From positions 124,001 to 188,000 of the forward strand of contig WGOE01000005.1 in NCBI GenBank assembly GCA_016124195.1: 64,000 nucleotides of DNA. The letters run 5' to 3'. This stretch comes from a bacterium (GTDB lineage Bacteria > Pseudomonadota > Alphaproteobacteria > Rhodobacterales > Rhodobacteraceae). The notes under the pieces are model-generated. The model was not told where the DNA came from, did not search any database, and worked only from the letters and a program-made list of their open reading frames with translations. Within the stretch, counting starts at the first letter, position 1. The number at the start of each line of letters is the position of its first letter. Below are positions 47,031 through 56,949 of this stretch, piece by piece. Position numbers and translations under genes: made by a program.

Positions 47031-47384
47031 ATGTTCGAACGGATCAAGGCGCTGATGGAGCGCTGGCAGGACGTCAAGGAAATCAATGCACTGACTGACC
47101 GGGATCTGGATGATCTTGGCATGTCGCGCGATCAGGTTCAGGCCTTCGCGCGCCTGCCGCATGATGTGGCGGACCGCGTGAAACACATGGCCGCCGTCTT
47201 TGGCCTGTCCGACGCAGAGCTGCACCGCGATCATGCGGCCTATCTGGAACTTCTGTCCACCTGCGGCACCTGTCGCGAACGTGCCCATTGCGCCCATGTT
47301 TTGGCCGATGCGGCGCGCGATCTGCCGGTCGATGCCAGCTTTTGCCTGAATGCAGAGGCCTTTGCGGCCCAGACAGCAGCCTGA
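47031..47384 (+). CDS. DUF6455 family protein
   Basis: The 117-residue protein has an N-terminal helix-turn element, INALTDRDLDDLGMSRDQV, like that of DUF1127 proteins, and a C-terminal four-cysteine pattern CGTCRERAHC and FCLN (Cys 78, 81, 87, 105). This matches DUF6455, whose role is unknown. The cysteine spacing allows an Fe-S or zinc site. An AACGGAGG site lies before the ATG, and an FNR-like box is upstream, which fits a redox- or oxygen-linked role. Confidence 0.82.
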   Translation: MFERIKALMERWQDVKEINALTDRDLDDLGMSRDQVQAFARLPHDVADRVKHMAAVFGLSDAELHRDHAAYLELLSTCGTCRERAHCAHVLADAARDLPVDASFCLNAEAFAAQTAA

Positions 47385-47402
47385 GCGCGCAGTCGGGCCG
47401 CG

Positions 47403-49826
47403 TTACACCGCCAGAAGCGCGCCCGCGCGTTCAATCACCGTAACATCGCGCAGATCGGTCGCGGAAAAGCCGGTGCTGATCTCAAAGGCGCCGGTCTCGA
47501 TCCGCCATTGCCCGGCGGTGACGTCAAAGAAGGCAAAGGCGCGGTCCTCCAGCGCGATCGTCACGGTCTGGCTTTGCCCGACCGCAAGGTGAACCTTGGC
47601 AAAGCCCTTCAGTTCCTTCTTCGGGCGTGGGACCGAGGCTTCGACATCGCCCACATAGACCTGCACCACCGTGGACCCATCCCGCGCGCCGGTGTTGGTC
47701 AGCGTGGCTGTCACCCCCGTTGCAGAGGCCCTGATATCGGTCAGCGCAAAGCTGGTGTAGGACAGGCCATGCCCGAACGGAAATAGCGGCGCGGTGCCCA
47801 TCCGGTCATAGTGGCGGTAGCCGATGAAGACCCCCTCTTCATAGCGCACATGACCGTTGAGACCTGGATAGATCTCAGGGTCCTGGCTGTGGGTGGGATT
47901 GTCGGCCCAGATGCGCGGGAAGGTCTGGGCCAGACGCCCGCCCGGTTCGTCGCCGAACAGCACGTCGGCAATGGCGTTGCCGGCCTCCTGCCCGGGATAC
48001 CAGGCCTGCAGGACGGCGGGCGCCATGTCGATCCACGGCATCTCTACCGGCCCGCCGGTTTGCAGAACCACGACGGTGCGCGGATTGGCCTCGAGCACGG
48101 CGCGCACCAGTTCATCCTGCCGGCCCGGCAGGCGGATGCTTTCCAGATCCGATCCTTCGGTATCCCATTCCGCCGTGCGCCCGACAAAGACCACGGCTCG
48201 GTCAGAGGTGCGCGCCACTTCCACCGCCGCCGCCAGATCGGCATCCCCCAAGGGCCGGCCGATCCCGACACGAAGCCCGGCAAAGACCAGATTGTCGGAG
48301 GGCTTGTTGCAGAACTCGACCACCACCTTGCAGGCCCGTCCCGCGGTCAGATCAACCTCGCCCACCACCTCGTCACAGCCTTCTTCAAAGAAGGTGCGGC
48401 CTTTCTTCCAGCCGTCCCAAGCATTTGCGATCAGATGGCCGTCGACAAAGACCTTGGCATAGCCCGCGGCAAAGGCCCCGACCCGGTGGGGGCCAGAGAC
48501 GTCGGGCACAAAGCTGCCCGTCACCCGGGCCGAGAAGTTGAAGGGATCGACCTTGCCGCCACCCAGCGGCGGAATCCAGAAGGCGTTCAGGTCGTTCAAG
48601 GTTTCGCTGTGCAGAACCGGGCCCTGCAAGGCCTTGCCCGCAAAGAATTCCACCGTGAAAGTGCCCTGCAGAACCGGCTCGAAGCGGTGGTTGGTACAGC
48701 CCGGCGCATGGCGCAGCGCCTCGGCGCCAAGGGCAGCCGCCAAGCCATCGAAGGGCGATACGCTGTAATGCGGGTTCAGTTGCGCCGACCCGCCCCCCAT
48801 GATCTGCGCCGCCTTGGCGTTGGGGCCGATCACGGCGACGGTGCCCAGCCGGGACAGCGGCAGGACCCCATCATTCTTCAGCAAGACCGTACCCGCCGCC
48901 CCAGCACGCCGGATCAACGCGCGATGTTCGGGCCGGTCGATGGCATGCTCTTCATGGGGGCGATGATCCTCCAGCGCCCCCGTGCGTGCCATCAGCCGCA
49001 GCACGTTGCCGGCCCGTTCACGCACGGTGGCCTCTGACACCAGCCCGGCCCTGACCGCCGCTATCAGCTTGTCGCCCCGATCCCGCGTCGGGCCCGGCAT
49101 TTCCAGGTCGAGTCCGGCGTTGACCGTGGGCTCGGTCGAACGCGAGCCGAACCAATCGGACATCACCACCCCGTCATAACCCCAGTCCTTGCGCAGGACC
49201 TGCGTCAAAAACCAATGGTTCTCCGCAGCATAGGTGCCGTTGACCTTGTTGTAGGACGACATGATCCCCCAGGTCCCGGCCCGCTTGACCGCTGCCTCGA
49301 AAGGCACGAGATAGACCTCGCGCAGGGTCCGCTCGTCGATATCGGATGACATGGTGGTGCGTTCGATCTCGCTTTCGTTGCCAGCGAAGTGCTTGATCGT
49401 GGCAGATATTCCCATGCCTTGCAGACCCCGGATATAGCCCACCGCCAAATCGGCGGTCAGGATCGGGTCCTCAGAATAGCATTCGAAATTTCGCCCGTTG
49501 GTGACCGAGCGCTGAATATTGCAGGTCGGTGCAAGCGACACATGCGCGCCCTTGGATTTGACCTCTTCGGCGAGCGCGCGGCCGATTTCCTGCGTCAAGG
49601 CCGGGTCCCATGTGGCCCCAAGGGCAATCCCGACCGGAAAAGCCGCGGACTTGACGCCGCCCACCAAAGAGCCGCCGCCGCGCGCGCCGTTCGGGCCATC
49701 CGTCACCCGCAGCGTCCCAAGGCCAAGCCGCTCATTTCCAGCAACCGACCAGAAGTCGGCACCCGACAGCAGGGCGACCTGCTCCTCGAGGCTCATGCGA
49801 TCCAAAAGGGTGTCAATGTTGGGCAT
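47403..49826 (-). CDS. glycoside hydrolase family 3 beta-glucosidase with PA14 insert
   Basis: The 807-residue enzyme has a GH3 N-terminal barrel with KHFAGNE (145-151) and the nucleophile Asp224 in VMSDWFG. The GH3 C-terminal domain holds a PA14 carbohydrate-binding insert (about 385-505, including VKVDG-like [16 protein letters not shown]), and a C-terminal Fn3-like domain ends the protein (about 700-800). This is the layout of KmBglI-type beta-glucosidases. No signal peptide is seen, so it should act on imported oligosaccharides in the cytoplasm. No sugar transporter is adjacent. Confidence 0.93.
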   Translation of the reverse strand: MPNIDTLLDRMSLEEQVALLSGADFWSVAGNERLGLGTLRVTDGPNGARGGGSLVGGVKSAAFPVGIALGATWDPALTQEIGRALAEEVKSKGAHVSLAPTCNIQRSVTNGRNFECYSEDPILTADLAVGYIRGLQGMGISATIKHFAGNESEIERTTMSSDIDERTLREVYLVPFEAAVKRAGTWGIMSSYNKVNGTYAAENHWFLTQVLRKDWGYDGVVMSDWFGSRSTEPTVNAGLDLEMPGPTRDRGDKLIAAVRAGLVSEATVRERAGNVLRLMARTGALEDHRPHEEHAIDRPEHRALIRRAGAAGTVLLKNDGVLPLSRLGTVAVIGPNAKAAQIMGGGSAQLNPHYSVSPFDGLAAALGAEALRHAPGCTNHRFEPVLQGTFTVEFFAGKALQGPVLHSETLNDLNAFWIPPLGGGKVDPFNFSARVTGSFVPDVSGPHRVGAFAAGYAKVFVDGHLIANAWDGWKKGRTFFEEGCDEVVGEVDLTAGRACKVVVEFCNKPSDNLVFAGLRVGIGRPLGDADLAAAVEVARTSDRAVVFVGRTAEWDTEGSDLESIRLPGRQDELVRAVLEANPRTVVVLQTGGPVEMPWIDMAPAVLQAWYPGQEAGNAIADVLFGDEPGGRLAQTFPRIWADNPTHSQDPEIYPGLNGHVRYEEGVFIGYRHYDRMGTAPLFPFGHGLSYTSFALTDIRASATGVTATLTNTGARDGSTVVQVYVGDVEASVPRPKKELKGFAKVHLAVGQSQTVTIALEDRAFAFFDVTAGQWRIETGAFEISTGFSATDLRDVTVIERAGALLAV

Positions 49827-49945
49827 GTGATGGCTCTCCTTCTGGCGACGGACCCGGAATTCCCTGTCTAAACCAAAGCCACGCGGGCGAGAAGCCTAGC
49901 CACTTTCCCCAAGACCCGATAGCTTGCCGGAAAAAGGAGGCCTCA

Positions 49946-50650
49946 ATGACCTTTCACATCGGCGCCAAACCGGGGCAGATTGCCGAGACCGTGCTCTTGC
50001 CCGGCGACCCCTATCGCGCCCGCTGGGCCGCCGAGACCTATCTGAAGAACCCCGTCCTGGTGAACGAGGTTCGCGGCATGCTGGGCTATACCGGCACCTG
50101 GCAAGGTCACCCCGTTACGATCCATGGCTCTGGCATGGGCATGCCGTCCCTGTCGATCTACGTTAACGAACTGATCCGCGATTACGGCGCGCAAACCCTG
50201 ATCCGCATCGGCTCAGCTGGGGCACTGCAGCACCACGTCAAGGTCCGCGACATCGTTCTGGCGCAGACCGCGTCCACGAACGGTTCCCCTTCACGCAGCA
50301 TTTTCAAGGAGTTGAACTTTGCACCCTGCGCAGATTTCGGCCTGCTTAGTGCGGCGCACAGGGCGGCGCTTGACCTTGATGTTGCAGTACATATCGGCGG
50401 CATCTACTCTTCCGACACATTTTACGATGAACGGCAAGACTTGATTGACCAGCTTCAGCGTCACGGAACCCTCTGTGTCGAGATGGAGGCCGCCGAACTC
50501 TACACCCTGGCCGCCCGCTACCAGCGCAGGGCCCTCGCCGTACTCACGGTTTCCGACCACATGCTGAGAGACGATGCCTTGCCGGCCGATCACCGCGAAC
50601 GATCGTTCGGTACAATGGTCGAGATCGCACTGCGTGCCGCATTTTCCTGA
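49946..50650 (+). CDS. deoD: purine-nucleoside phosphorylase DeoD
   Basis: A 234-residue DeoD-type (low-molecular-weight, hexameric) phosphorylase. It begins [20 protein letters not shown], with the phosphate-site RIGSAGAL and the base-site [13 protein letters not shown] and [11 protein letters not shown]. It cleaves purine nucleosides in salvage. AGGAGG lies before the ATG. GC content falls sharply from about 73% near the start to 47-55% after about 50270, although the protein remains intact; this may mark a recombination joint. Confidence 0.95.
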   Translation: MTFHIGAKPGQIAETVLLPGDPYRARWAAETYLKNPVLVNEVRGMLGYTGTWQGHPVTIHGSGMGMPSLSIYVNELIRDYGAQTLIRIGSAGALQHHVKVRDIVLAQTASTNGSPSRSIFKELNFAPCADFGLLSAAHRAALDLDVAVHIGGIYSSDTFYDERQDLIDQLQRHGTLCVEMEAAELYTLAARYQRRALAVLTVSDHMLRDDALPADHRERSFGTMVEIALRAAFS

Positions 50651-50678
50651 TTGGCTCAATGCCTGAGATTTCAGGAAA
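50643..50678. terminator. hairpin between convergent deoD and hutD
   Basis: TTTCCTGA and TCAGGAAA can pair over 8 bp, competing with a smaller CCTGA-GATT-TCAGG hairpin. The region overlaps the stop codons of both genes. Confidence 0.4.
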
Positions 50679-51180
50679 GTATGGCGCGAACAATTATTAC
50701 TGAATGATCGTGCGTCAATGCGTCGCTGGCAATGACCAGATCATGTCTTGCGACCGTCGCCTTGCCGATGTTGCCCGCCTGCAAGGCCAGTGCAACGCAG
50801 TCAGCCGGTATGATGCCACTCTCCTGCACCCAAACTTCGGGAAGCGGCAGGCGACGGTCTGTCATGACATTGAAATCTTCTGACGGGGCGATCACGCGTT
50901 CTGCCCGGATCGGAATGTCTCCCGCAAAGGACACCGGCTTCAGGGGGCGCGCCGCAAGCTGCAATCCCTCTCCCCTCAGATCGAACCCCGGCCCGGTCAG
51001 CACAGTCAGATTGCGCTCAATCCCGGGGAAGACTGAAAAGGGACCATCCTCCACGACCATCGCCCGCGACAGGCGCAAAAACAGTCGCCCGTCGCGTTCG
51101 ATCCGCAGCATTTCCACGGTGGTGCCCTTGCCGTTGGCCCAGGGCATGTCCTTGAAATCCTTCGCTGTCAGGTGTCGCAT
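50671..51180 (-). CDS. hutD: HutD/Ves family cupin protein
   Basis: A 169-residue HutD/Ves-type double cupin, with MPWANGKGTTVEMLRI near the N-terminus and SRAMVVEDGPFSVFPGIERNLTVL, the family core. HutD is linked to histidine utilisation and Ves to cold response in other bacteria; the biochemical role is unclear. No hut genes are nearby. Its ATG overlaps the rmuC stop codon (TGATG), so it is the last gene of a mutL-rmuC-hutD run. The name is by family only. Confidence 0.78.
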   Translation of the reverse strand: MRHLTAKDFKDMPWANGKGTTVEMLRIERDGRLFLRLSRAMVVEDGPFSVFPGIERNLTVLTGPGFDLRGEGLQLAARPLKPVSFAGDIPIRAERVIAPSEDFNVMTDRRLPLPEVWVQESGIIPADCVALALQAGNIGKATVARHDLVIASDALTHDHSVIIVRAILS

Positions 51181-52319
51181 CAGTCCGCCGCCCTCGGGTC
51201 ATTCAGTTGGCCCGCCAGTTCCTCGAAGTCAAAGTTATCCAAGCGGCGCGCCCGCTTTCCGGCCTTGTCCGCGCTGATCCGGATATCCTCGATGTCCTTT
51301 GAAGCCTGGCTGAAGTGCCGATCCAAGTTGCCAACCCGATCAGAAAGACGTTCGATATCCTTGTAAAGTTCGGACAATTCCTTGCGGATCGCTCCGGCCT
51401 GTTCCTGCATTCGCGCGTCCTTCAAGATGGCGCGCATCGTGTTCAGCGTTGCCATGCAGGTCGTGGGAGAGACGATCCAGACACGTGCCGCGAAACCTTC
51501 ACGAACAATATCGGGGAAATTCGCATGCAGTTCGGCATAAACAGCTTCGGAAGGCAGGAACAGGATCGCACCGTCCGCAGTCTCGCCGTCGATGATATAT
51601 TTGTCCGCGATGGCGCGAATATGTGAACGAACGGTCGTTCGTAAAAGCTGATTGGCCTCCTGGACTTGCCGCGGATTTTCGGCGCGACGCAGGGCCTCGT
51701 AGGCCTCAAGCGGAAATTTGGCGTCGATGGCCAAGGGTCCGGGTGGATTGGGCAAGTGGATCAGACAATCGGCCCGCCTGCCGTTCGATAGCGTGGCCTG
51801 CATCGTGTAGGCGTCAGAGGGCAGCGCCTTGGCCACGATGTCATGCAACTGGATTTCGCCGAAGGCACCGCGCGTCTGCTTGTTCGCCAGAATGTCTTGC
51901 AAGCTCAACACGTTGCCAGACAGTTTCTCGATATTGGCCTGAGCTTTATCGATGGTCTCGAGCCGCTGATGCAGATCGCCCAACGACCGGGCCGTGCGGA
52001 TCGAAGAGCCTTGCAATGTTTCGCCCATGACGCGTTGCACCTCGGCAAGCCGGTTCTCCATCATCTGGATCATCGCATTTTGTGACAGGCTCTGCGCTTC
52101 CGAGACGTGGTGCAATCCACCTGCCAATCTCTCTTGGCCCTCGGACAGGCCTTGCACGCGTTGCGACAGCCAGGACATCTCCTGCATCAACAGGGGAGAG
52201 ACCCGGCCCGACGCGCGCAGTACGGCAAGAAGCACGAAAAGTATGAAGAAAACCAGCCCGCCCGGGATCAGGATCTCTGGCGCTGTCCAGGGATAGCTTT
52301 GACCAAAGAGCGCGATCAT
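51180..52319 (-). CDS. rmuC: DNA recombination protein RmuC
   Basis: The 379-residue protein has an N-terminal membrane helix (about 17-38), a long coiled coil (about 50-140) and the PD-(D/E)XK-like RmuC core with ARGAFGEIQLHDIV-type sequence (TRGAFGEIQ), LPNPPGPLAIDAKFPLEAYE and ILFLPSEAVYAELH. RmuC limits inversions at short inverted repeats. It overlaps mutL by four bases (ATGA) and hutD by one. Lower GC than the window average, like its neighbours. Confidence 0.92.
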   Translation of the reverse strand: MIALFGQSYPWTAPEILIPGGLVFFILFVLLAVLRASGRVSPLLMQEMSWLSQRVQGLSEGQERLAGGLHHVSEAQSLSQNAMIQMMENRLAEVQRVMGETLQGSSIRTARSLGDLHQRLETIDKAQANIEKLSGNVLSLQDILANKQTRGAFGEIQLHDIVAKALPSDAYTMQATLSNGRRADCLIHLPNPPGPLAIDAKFPLEAYEALRRAENPRQVQEANQLLRTTVRSHIRAIADKYIIDGETADGAILFLPSEAVYAELHANFPDIVREGFAARVWIVSPTTCMATLNTMRAILKDARMQEQAGAIRKELSELYKDIERLSDRVGNLDRHFSQASKDIEDIRISADKAGKRARRLDNFDFEELAGQLNDPRAAD

Positions 52320-54118
52320 CGCCTGCCGAACAATCGTTCGATATCAGAGAGTTTCAACTCTACATAGGTTGGGCGACCGTGATTGCACTGGCCGGACAGC
52401 GGTGTCGCCTCCATCTCGCGCAACAGCGCATTCATTTCCTCGACCCGCATCTGACGCCCTGAGCGGATTGAACCGTGACACGCCATCCGGCTGAGGATCG
52501 CATCGATTCTGGACCGCAGCGATGCGCTGTCGCCATGATCCGCCAACTCGTCCAGCACATCGGCCAGCAGCGCCTTGGCCGAGACATTACCCAAGAGCGC
52601 CGGCGTTTCGCGGACCGCAACGGCAGAGCCACCGAAGGCCTCGACCGTCAGCCCCAGGGGAACCAAGTCCGCTGCAATCGCCAGCAGACGTGCGGCATCT
52701 GTAACAGAAAGTTCAACAATTTCAGGGATCAGCAAGCTTTGAGCCTTGATACCCGCCTCCGCCATCTGGCGCTTCAGGCGTTCATAGACCAGGCGCTCGT
52801 GTGCGGCATGCTGGTCTACGATGACAATGCCCGCCTCTGTCTGGGCGATGATGTAATTCTCGTGCAGTTGCGCTCGTGCAGCCCCAAGCGGAAAGCTTTC
52901 ATCGACCGGGGGCGCGAACTCTGCCCGGGCGGAGGGCGCCTCGGCAAAGCCAGGTGCCTGAAACGCCATGGCACGCGAAAGGCTGGCGCCAGAAGGCCGC
53001 TCCATCTGATAGACCCGCGGCGGCTCTGGCCGCAGCGCTGCCAAAGTCGCATCGGCCACGGTGGAGGACGCACGATGCCCCGCCCCCGCTATGGCGGATC
53101 GCAGGCCGGTAATGATCAGGCTGCGCGCTGCCTCCGGTTCCCGAAACCGCACCTCACTTTTCGCGGGATGCACGTTAACGTCCACGCGTTCAGGATCGCA
53201 GATCAGGTTGAGCACAGCCGCCGGATGCCGGTCGCGCGACAGCACGTCCATATAGGCGACACGCAGCGCACCCAAGAGCATTCGGTCCAATACCGGTCGC
53301 CCGTTCACAAAGACAAACTGCTGCACCGAGGTGCCGCGCGAATAGGTCGGCAAGGCGGCATAGCCCGAAAGGCGCAGACCGTCTCGCTCCACTTCGATGC
53401 GGAGCGCATTGGCGGTGAATTCAGCGCCCAGAAGCCGGGTCAGCCGGCGCTGCAACGCATCGAAGAAGTCACCGTTCTCCGGATCCAGCCGAAGGATCAC
53501 GCGGGGCGCCTCGCCCTCGCTGACCTCGGTCAGAGTGAAGCCGACATTCGGTTCGGCCATGGCCAGACGGCGCAAGACGTCGGCCACAGCGCCCGCTTCC
53601 GCCCGGTCCGATCGCAGGAATTTCAACCGCGCGGGCGTGGCATAGAACAGATCGCGCAGTTCGACCACCGTCCCGGGCGGGGCACTGGCAGGCCTCACGG
53701 CCCCTATCCGCCCGCCTGTGACCGAAAGCGAGGCGCCCTCTGCGCCCGCCACGCGCGAGGTCAACGTCAACCGGCCAACTGAGCCGAGGCTCGCTAAAGC
53801 CCCGCCGCGAAAGCCGAAGGAATGGATGTTCAGCAGGTCAGACCCGTCGATCTTCGACGTGGCATGACGTGCGACGGCAAGCGGCAGGTCCTCGGGGCTC
53901 ATGCCGCAGCCGTCGTCGGTCACACGGATCAGCACCTTGCCGCCGGCGCTATAGTCAACCGAAATCCGCCGCGCCCCCGCATCAAGGGCATTCTCGACCA
54001 GTTCCTTGACGGCGGAGGCTGGGCGTTCGACCACCTCGCCCGCGGCAATCCGGTTGATCGCGGCTTCATCCAACAACCGGATCACAGGACGCGCGATATT
54101 GGGGGTCATGCTGTTCAT
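52316..54118 (-). CDS. mutL: DNA mismatch repair protein MutL
   Basis: The 600-residue MutL has an N-terminal GHKL ATPase (IAAGEVVERPASAVKELVENALDAG, DDGCGM, FGFRGGALASLGSV) and a C-terminal dimerisation/endonuclease domain. DQHAAHERLVYE at about 434-445 fits the DQHA-X2-E-X4-E endonuclease motif, and QCNHGRPT near the end fits its partner CxHGRP. This means it nicks DNA itself, as expected without MutH. A second in-frame ATG three codons downstream could be the start. rmuC follows with overlap. Confidence 0.96.
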   Translation of the reverse strand: MNSMTPNIARPVIRLLDEAAINRIAAGEVVERPASAVKELVENALDAGARRISVDYSAGGKVLIRVTDDGCGMSPEDLPLAVARHATSKIDGSDLLNIHSFGFRGGALASLGSVGRLTLTSRVAGAEGASLSVTGGRIGAVRPASAPPGTVVELRDLFYATPARLKFLRSDRAEAGAVADVLRRLAMAEPNVGFTLTEVSEGEAPRVILRLDPENGDFFDALQRRLTRLLGAEFTANALRIEVERDGLRLSGYAALPTYSRGTSVQQFVFVNGRPVLDRMLLGALRVAYMDVLSRDRHPAAVLNLICDPERVDVNVHPAKSEVRFREPEAARSLIITGLRSAIAGAGHRASSTVADATLAALRPEPPRVYQMERPSGASLSRAMAFQAPGFAEAPSARAEFAPPVDESFPLGAARAQLHENYIIAQTEAGIVIVDQHAAHERLVYERLKRQMAEAGIKAQSLLIPEIVELSVTDAARLLAIAADLVPLGLTVEAFGGSAVAVRETPALLGNVSAKALLADVLDELADHGDSASLRSRIDAILSRMACHGSIRSGRQMRVEEMNALLREMEATPLSGQCNHGRPTYVELKLSDIERLFGRR

Positions 54119-54160
54119 GCCACCAAGTCTAGCAGGTCCGGCAGGTCCGATCCAGTGGAC

Positions 54161-55495
54161 TCAGTTCGACGTCGTCACTCCATCCGCCTTGCCGACCACG
54201 ATGAAGCGCAGCTTGTCGGGCGTCAGCAGCGACTTGGCCACGCGGTTCACATCGGCCAGCGTCACGGCCTCGACCTTGGCGTTGCGGGTTTCGGGATAGG
54301 TCGATGGCAGACCCAGAATCTGCATGCCGACCAGAATCGAGGCGATGCGCCGGTTGCCATCGAAGCGCAGGGGATAGGCGCCGGTCAGATAGGTCTTGGT
54401 GTCGTCCAGTTCCTTCTGCGTTACGCCATTGGCCGCAACATCCGCCCAGACGGTCTGGATCACCTTGATCGCTTCGGCCGCCTTGTCATTGGCGGTGGCG
54501 AGCGAGCCTTCAAGGATCGACGCGTGGTCATAGTCGGCCAGGCCCGTGTCCACCCCATAGGTCAGGCCGCGCTTTTCGCGCACCTCGTTCATCAGGCGCG
54601 AAGAAAAGCCGTTGCCGCCGAGGATCTCGTTCAGGATGGTGGCGGCAAAGTAATCCGGGTCCTCGAACTTGACGCCAGCCTGATAGAAGCTGATCTGGCT
54701 TTGCGGGCCGGGGAAATCCTTCTGGATGATGCCGCCCTTGACCGCAACCGCCACATCGGCCGGTTGCGGCGCGCCAGTGGCGGGAAGGCCGCCCAGAAGC
54801 TTGTCGAGCGCCAGGCCCAGATCCTTGGCCGAAATGTCGCCCGCCGCGGCCACATAGATGCGGTCCCGCGCGATGGCGCCGTGGTAGGCCGCCAGAATAT
54901 CGTCACGCGTCAGGGCCTTGACACTGTCCAGCGTGCCATCGCCCGATGTGCCATAGGGATGGGAGCCAAAGGCCTCCGCGCGCAGGATATCACCACCGAT
55001 CGCCGACGGATCCTTGAGGTTGGCCGCTATGTTCTGCAAGACTTGGCCGCGTACCCGCTCAATCGCGACCGGGTCAAAGGTGGGCTTGGTCAGCGCGTCC
55101 TGCAGCAGCGCCAGCGCCTTGTCGCGGTTTTCGGTCAGGAACCGCGCCGAAACGCCCACCCCGTCCTCGTCACTGTCAAAGCTGAAATCGGCGGCGAGCG
55201 CGTCGCGGGCCGCCGCAAAGCCCTGGCTGTCCAGATTGCCCGAGCCCTCTTCGATCAGCGCGGTCATCAGGTTCGTGGCGCCGCGCTTGCCCGGTGCATC
55301 CAGCGAGGTGCCGCCCTTGAAGCGGATGTTGAGCGCGGTGAAGGGAATGTCGTGGTTCTCGACCAGCCAGGCCTTGATGCCGCCGGGCGAGGTGACTTCC
55401 TGAATCTTGATCTCGGCCTGCACCGGCAGGGCGAACAGCACCACGGCTGCGGCGACCGCGACGAAACGGGCCTTGGTCCATTGCATGATCATCAT
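54161..55495 (-). CDS. M16 peptidase-like protein, inactive partner
   Basis: The 444-residue protein has a signal peptide (MMIMQWTKARFVAVAAAVVLFALPVQA) and the M16 fold, but where the active family has HxxEH it shows NLMTALIEEG, so no zinc can bind. The C-terminal half has NEILGGNGFSSRLMNEVREKRGLTYGV, typical of the R/Y-motif side. Such subunits pair with an active one. Its ATG overlaps the stop codon of the active subunit (ATGA). Confidence 0.92.
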   Translation of the reverse strand: MMIMQWTKARFVAVAAAVVLFALPVQAEIKIQEVTSPGGIKAWLVENHDIPFTALNIRFKGGTSLDAPGKRGATNLMTALIEEGSGNLDSQGFAAARDALAADFSFDSDEDGVGVSARFLTENRDKALALLQDALTKPTFDPVAIERVRGQVLQNIAANLKDPSAIGGDILRAEAFGSHPYGTSGDGTLDSVKALTRDDILAAYHGAIARDRIYVAAAGDISAKDLGLALDKLLGGLPATGAPQPADVAVAVKGGIIQKDFPGPQSQISFYQAGVKFEDPDYFAATILNEILGGNGFSSRLMNEVREKRGLTYGVDTGLADYDHASILEGSLATANDKAAEAIKVIQTVWADVAANGVTQKELDDTKTYLTGAYPLRFDGNRRIASILVGMQILGLPSTYPETRNAKVEAVTLADVNRVAKSLLTPDKLRFIVVGKADGVTTSN

Positions 55496-56868
55496 TGTTG
55501 AGCCTCCTCGGCGGTCAGCCAGCCGGTGACGGAATGTCGACGGTCCAACACCTTGCGAGCCTCGGCCACCACCTCGTCCGGAGTGACGGCCTGCAAGGCG
55601 GCGGGCCAGTCCTGCACGTCCTTGACCGACAGGCCAGAGGCCAGCGCCATGCCATATTGGTGGGCCAGGCCCTGCGTGTTGTCGCGGTCATAGATCTGCT
55701 GCGCCGCAACCTGAGCCTTGATCCGCGCGAATTCGGCCGGATCGACGCCGTCTTTCAGAAACTTGGCCAGAACCGCATCCATCGCCTTTTCCAGATCGCC
55801 CAAAGACACGCCATCGGCTGGCACCGCGGCAAGGCCAAAGGTCGTCGCATCCATCGACAGTCCGTCATAAGAGGCCGAGGTATAGGTTGCGATCTTCTGG
55901 TCGAACTCCAGCGCCTTCGGCATGACCGAGGTCGCCCGGTTGCCGCCCAACAGCTGCGCCAGCATGGTCAGGGCCGCCGCCTCTTTCTGGTCGCCCGGAT
56001 GACGCTGGGGGGCCAGATAGGTGCGCACCACAAAGGGTTGTGCGACGCGGGGATCCGACATGGTCAGCCGCCGTTCGGCCAATTGGGGCGGCTCGGTCGG
56101 CCGCACGCGCGGGTGGATCTTGTCCGAGGGCGGGATCGGTCCGTAATATTGCTTGGCCAGCGCCAGAACCTCGTCGGGCTTCACATCGCCCGCCACGACA
56201 AGTATGGCGTTGTTGGGCGCGTAATTGGCCTGATAAAAGTCAAGCGCATCCTGACGCGACAGCTTTTCCATCTCGTGGCGCCAGCCGATCACCGGGATGC
56301 CATAGGGCTGGTTGAGGTATTGCGCCGCATCCATCTGTTCGTTGAACAGGGCGCCGGGGTCGCTGTCGACGCGCTGGTTGCGTTCGTCCAGGATCACCTG
56401 TCGTTCGGTATCCACATTCTTCTGCGACAGGTCGAGATTGTGCATCCGATCGGCTTCCAGCTTCATGACCAGGCCCAGACGGTCAGACGCAACCCGCTGA
56501 AAGTAGGCGGTATAATCCTGTGTGGTGAAAGCATTGTCCGACCCGCCCTGTGCCGCGACGATCTTGGACAGCGCGCCCGGCGCCACCTCTTTCGTGCCCT
56601 GGAACATAAGGTGTTCGAGGAAATGGGCGATGCCGGAATGCCCCGGGCTCTCGTCAGCCGCGCCGATCTTGTACCAGACCATGTGAACGACGACCGGGGC
56701 GCGGTGATCTTCGATCACCACGACGTCCATGCCATTGTCCAGCTTGAAGGTGCTGACGGTGTCGGCCTGAACGGCCCCCGCAAGCGCGCCAAACGCCACG
56801 ACCACGACAGCAGCGATCCTGCGCCACGTCCTTGGCGCCAGGTCTGCATGGAAAAACTGTGAAATCAT
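55492..56868 (-). CDS. M16 zinc metallopeptidase, active subunit
   Basis: The 458-residue periplasmic peptidase has a signal sequence (to about residue 35, VQA) and the zinc motif HFLEHLMF with the downstream glutamate in the DERNQRVDSDP region. It is PqqL-like, and with the downstream inactive subunit should form a clamshell heterodimer cleaving peptides or small proteins. AGGAGACC before the ATG decides the start. It belongs to the minus-strand group lspA-DUF3035-M16-M16. Confidence 0.93.
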   Translation of the reverse strand: MISQFFHADLAPRTWRRIAAVVVVAFGALAGAVQADTVSTFKLDNGMDVVVIEDHRAPVVVHMVWYKIGAADESPGHSGIAHFLEHLMFQGTKEVAPGALSKIVAAQGGSDNAFTTQDYTAYFQRVASDRLGLVMKLEADRMHNLDLSQKNVDTERQVILDERNQRVDSDPGALFNEQMDAAQYLNQPYGIPVIGWRHEMEKLSRQDALDFYQANYAPNNAILVVAGDVKPDEVLALAKQYYGPIPPSDKIHPRVRPTEPPQLAERRLTMSDPRVAQPFVVRTYLAPQRHPGDQKEAAALTMLAQLLGGNRATSVMPKALEFDQKIATYTSASYDGLSMDATTFGLAAVPADGVSLGDLEKAMDAVLAKFLKDGVDPAEFARIKAQVAAQQIYDRDNTQGLAHQYGMALASGLSVKDVQDWPAALQAVTPDEVVAEARKVLDRRHSVTGWLTAEEAQQ

Positions 56869-56949
56869 TGCTGGTCTCCTGCCTGCCCGGCAAGCTAGCC
56901 GAGCAGCAGGCACACGCAAGCCCTTGCCACGCGCTTGTGACCTGATGCG

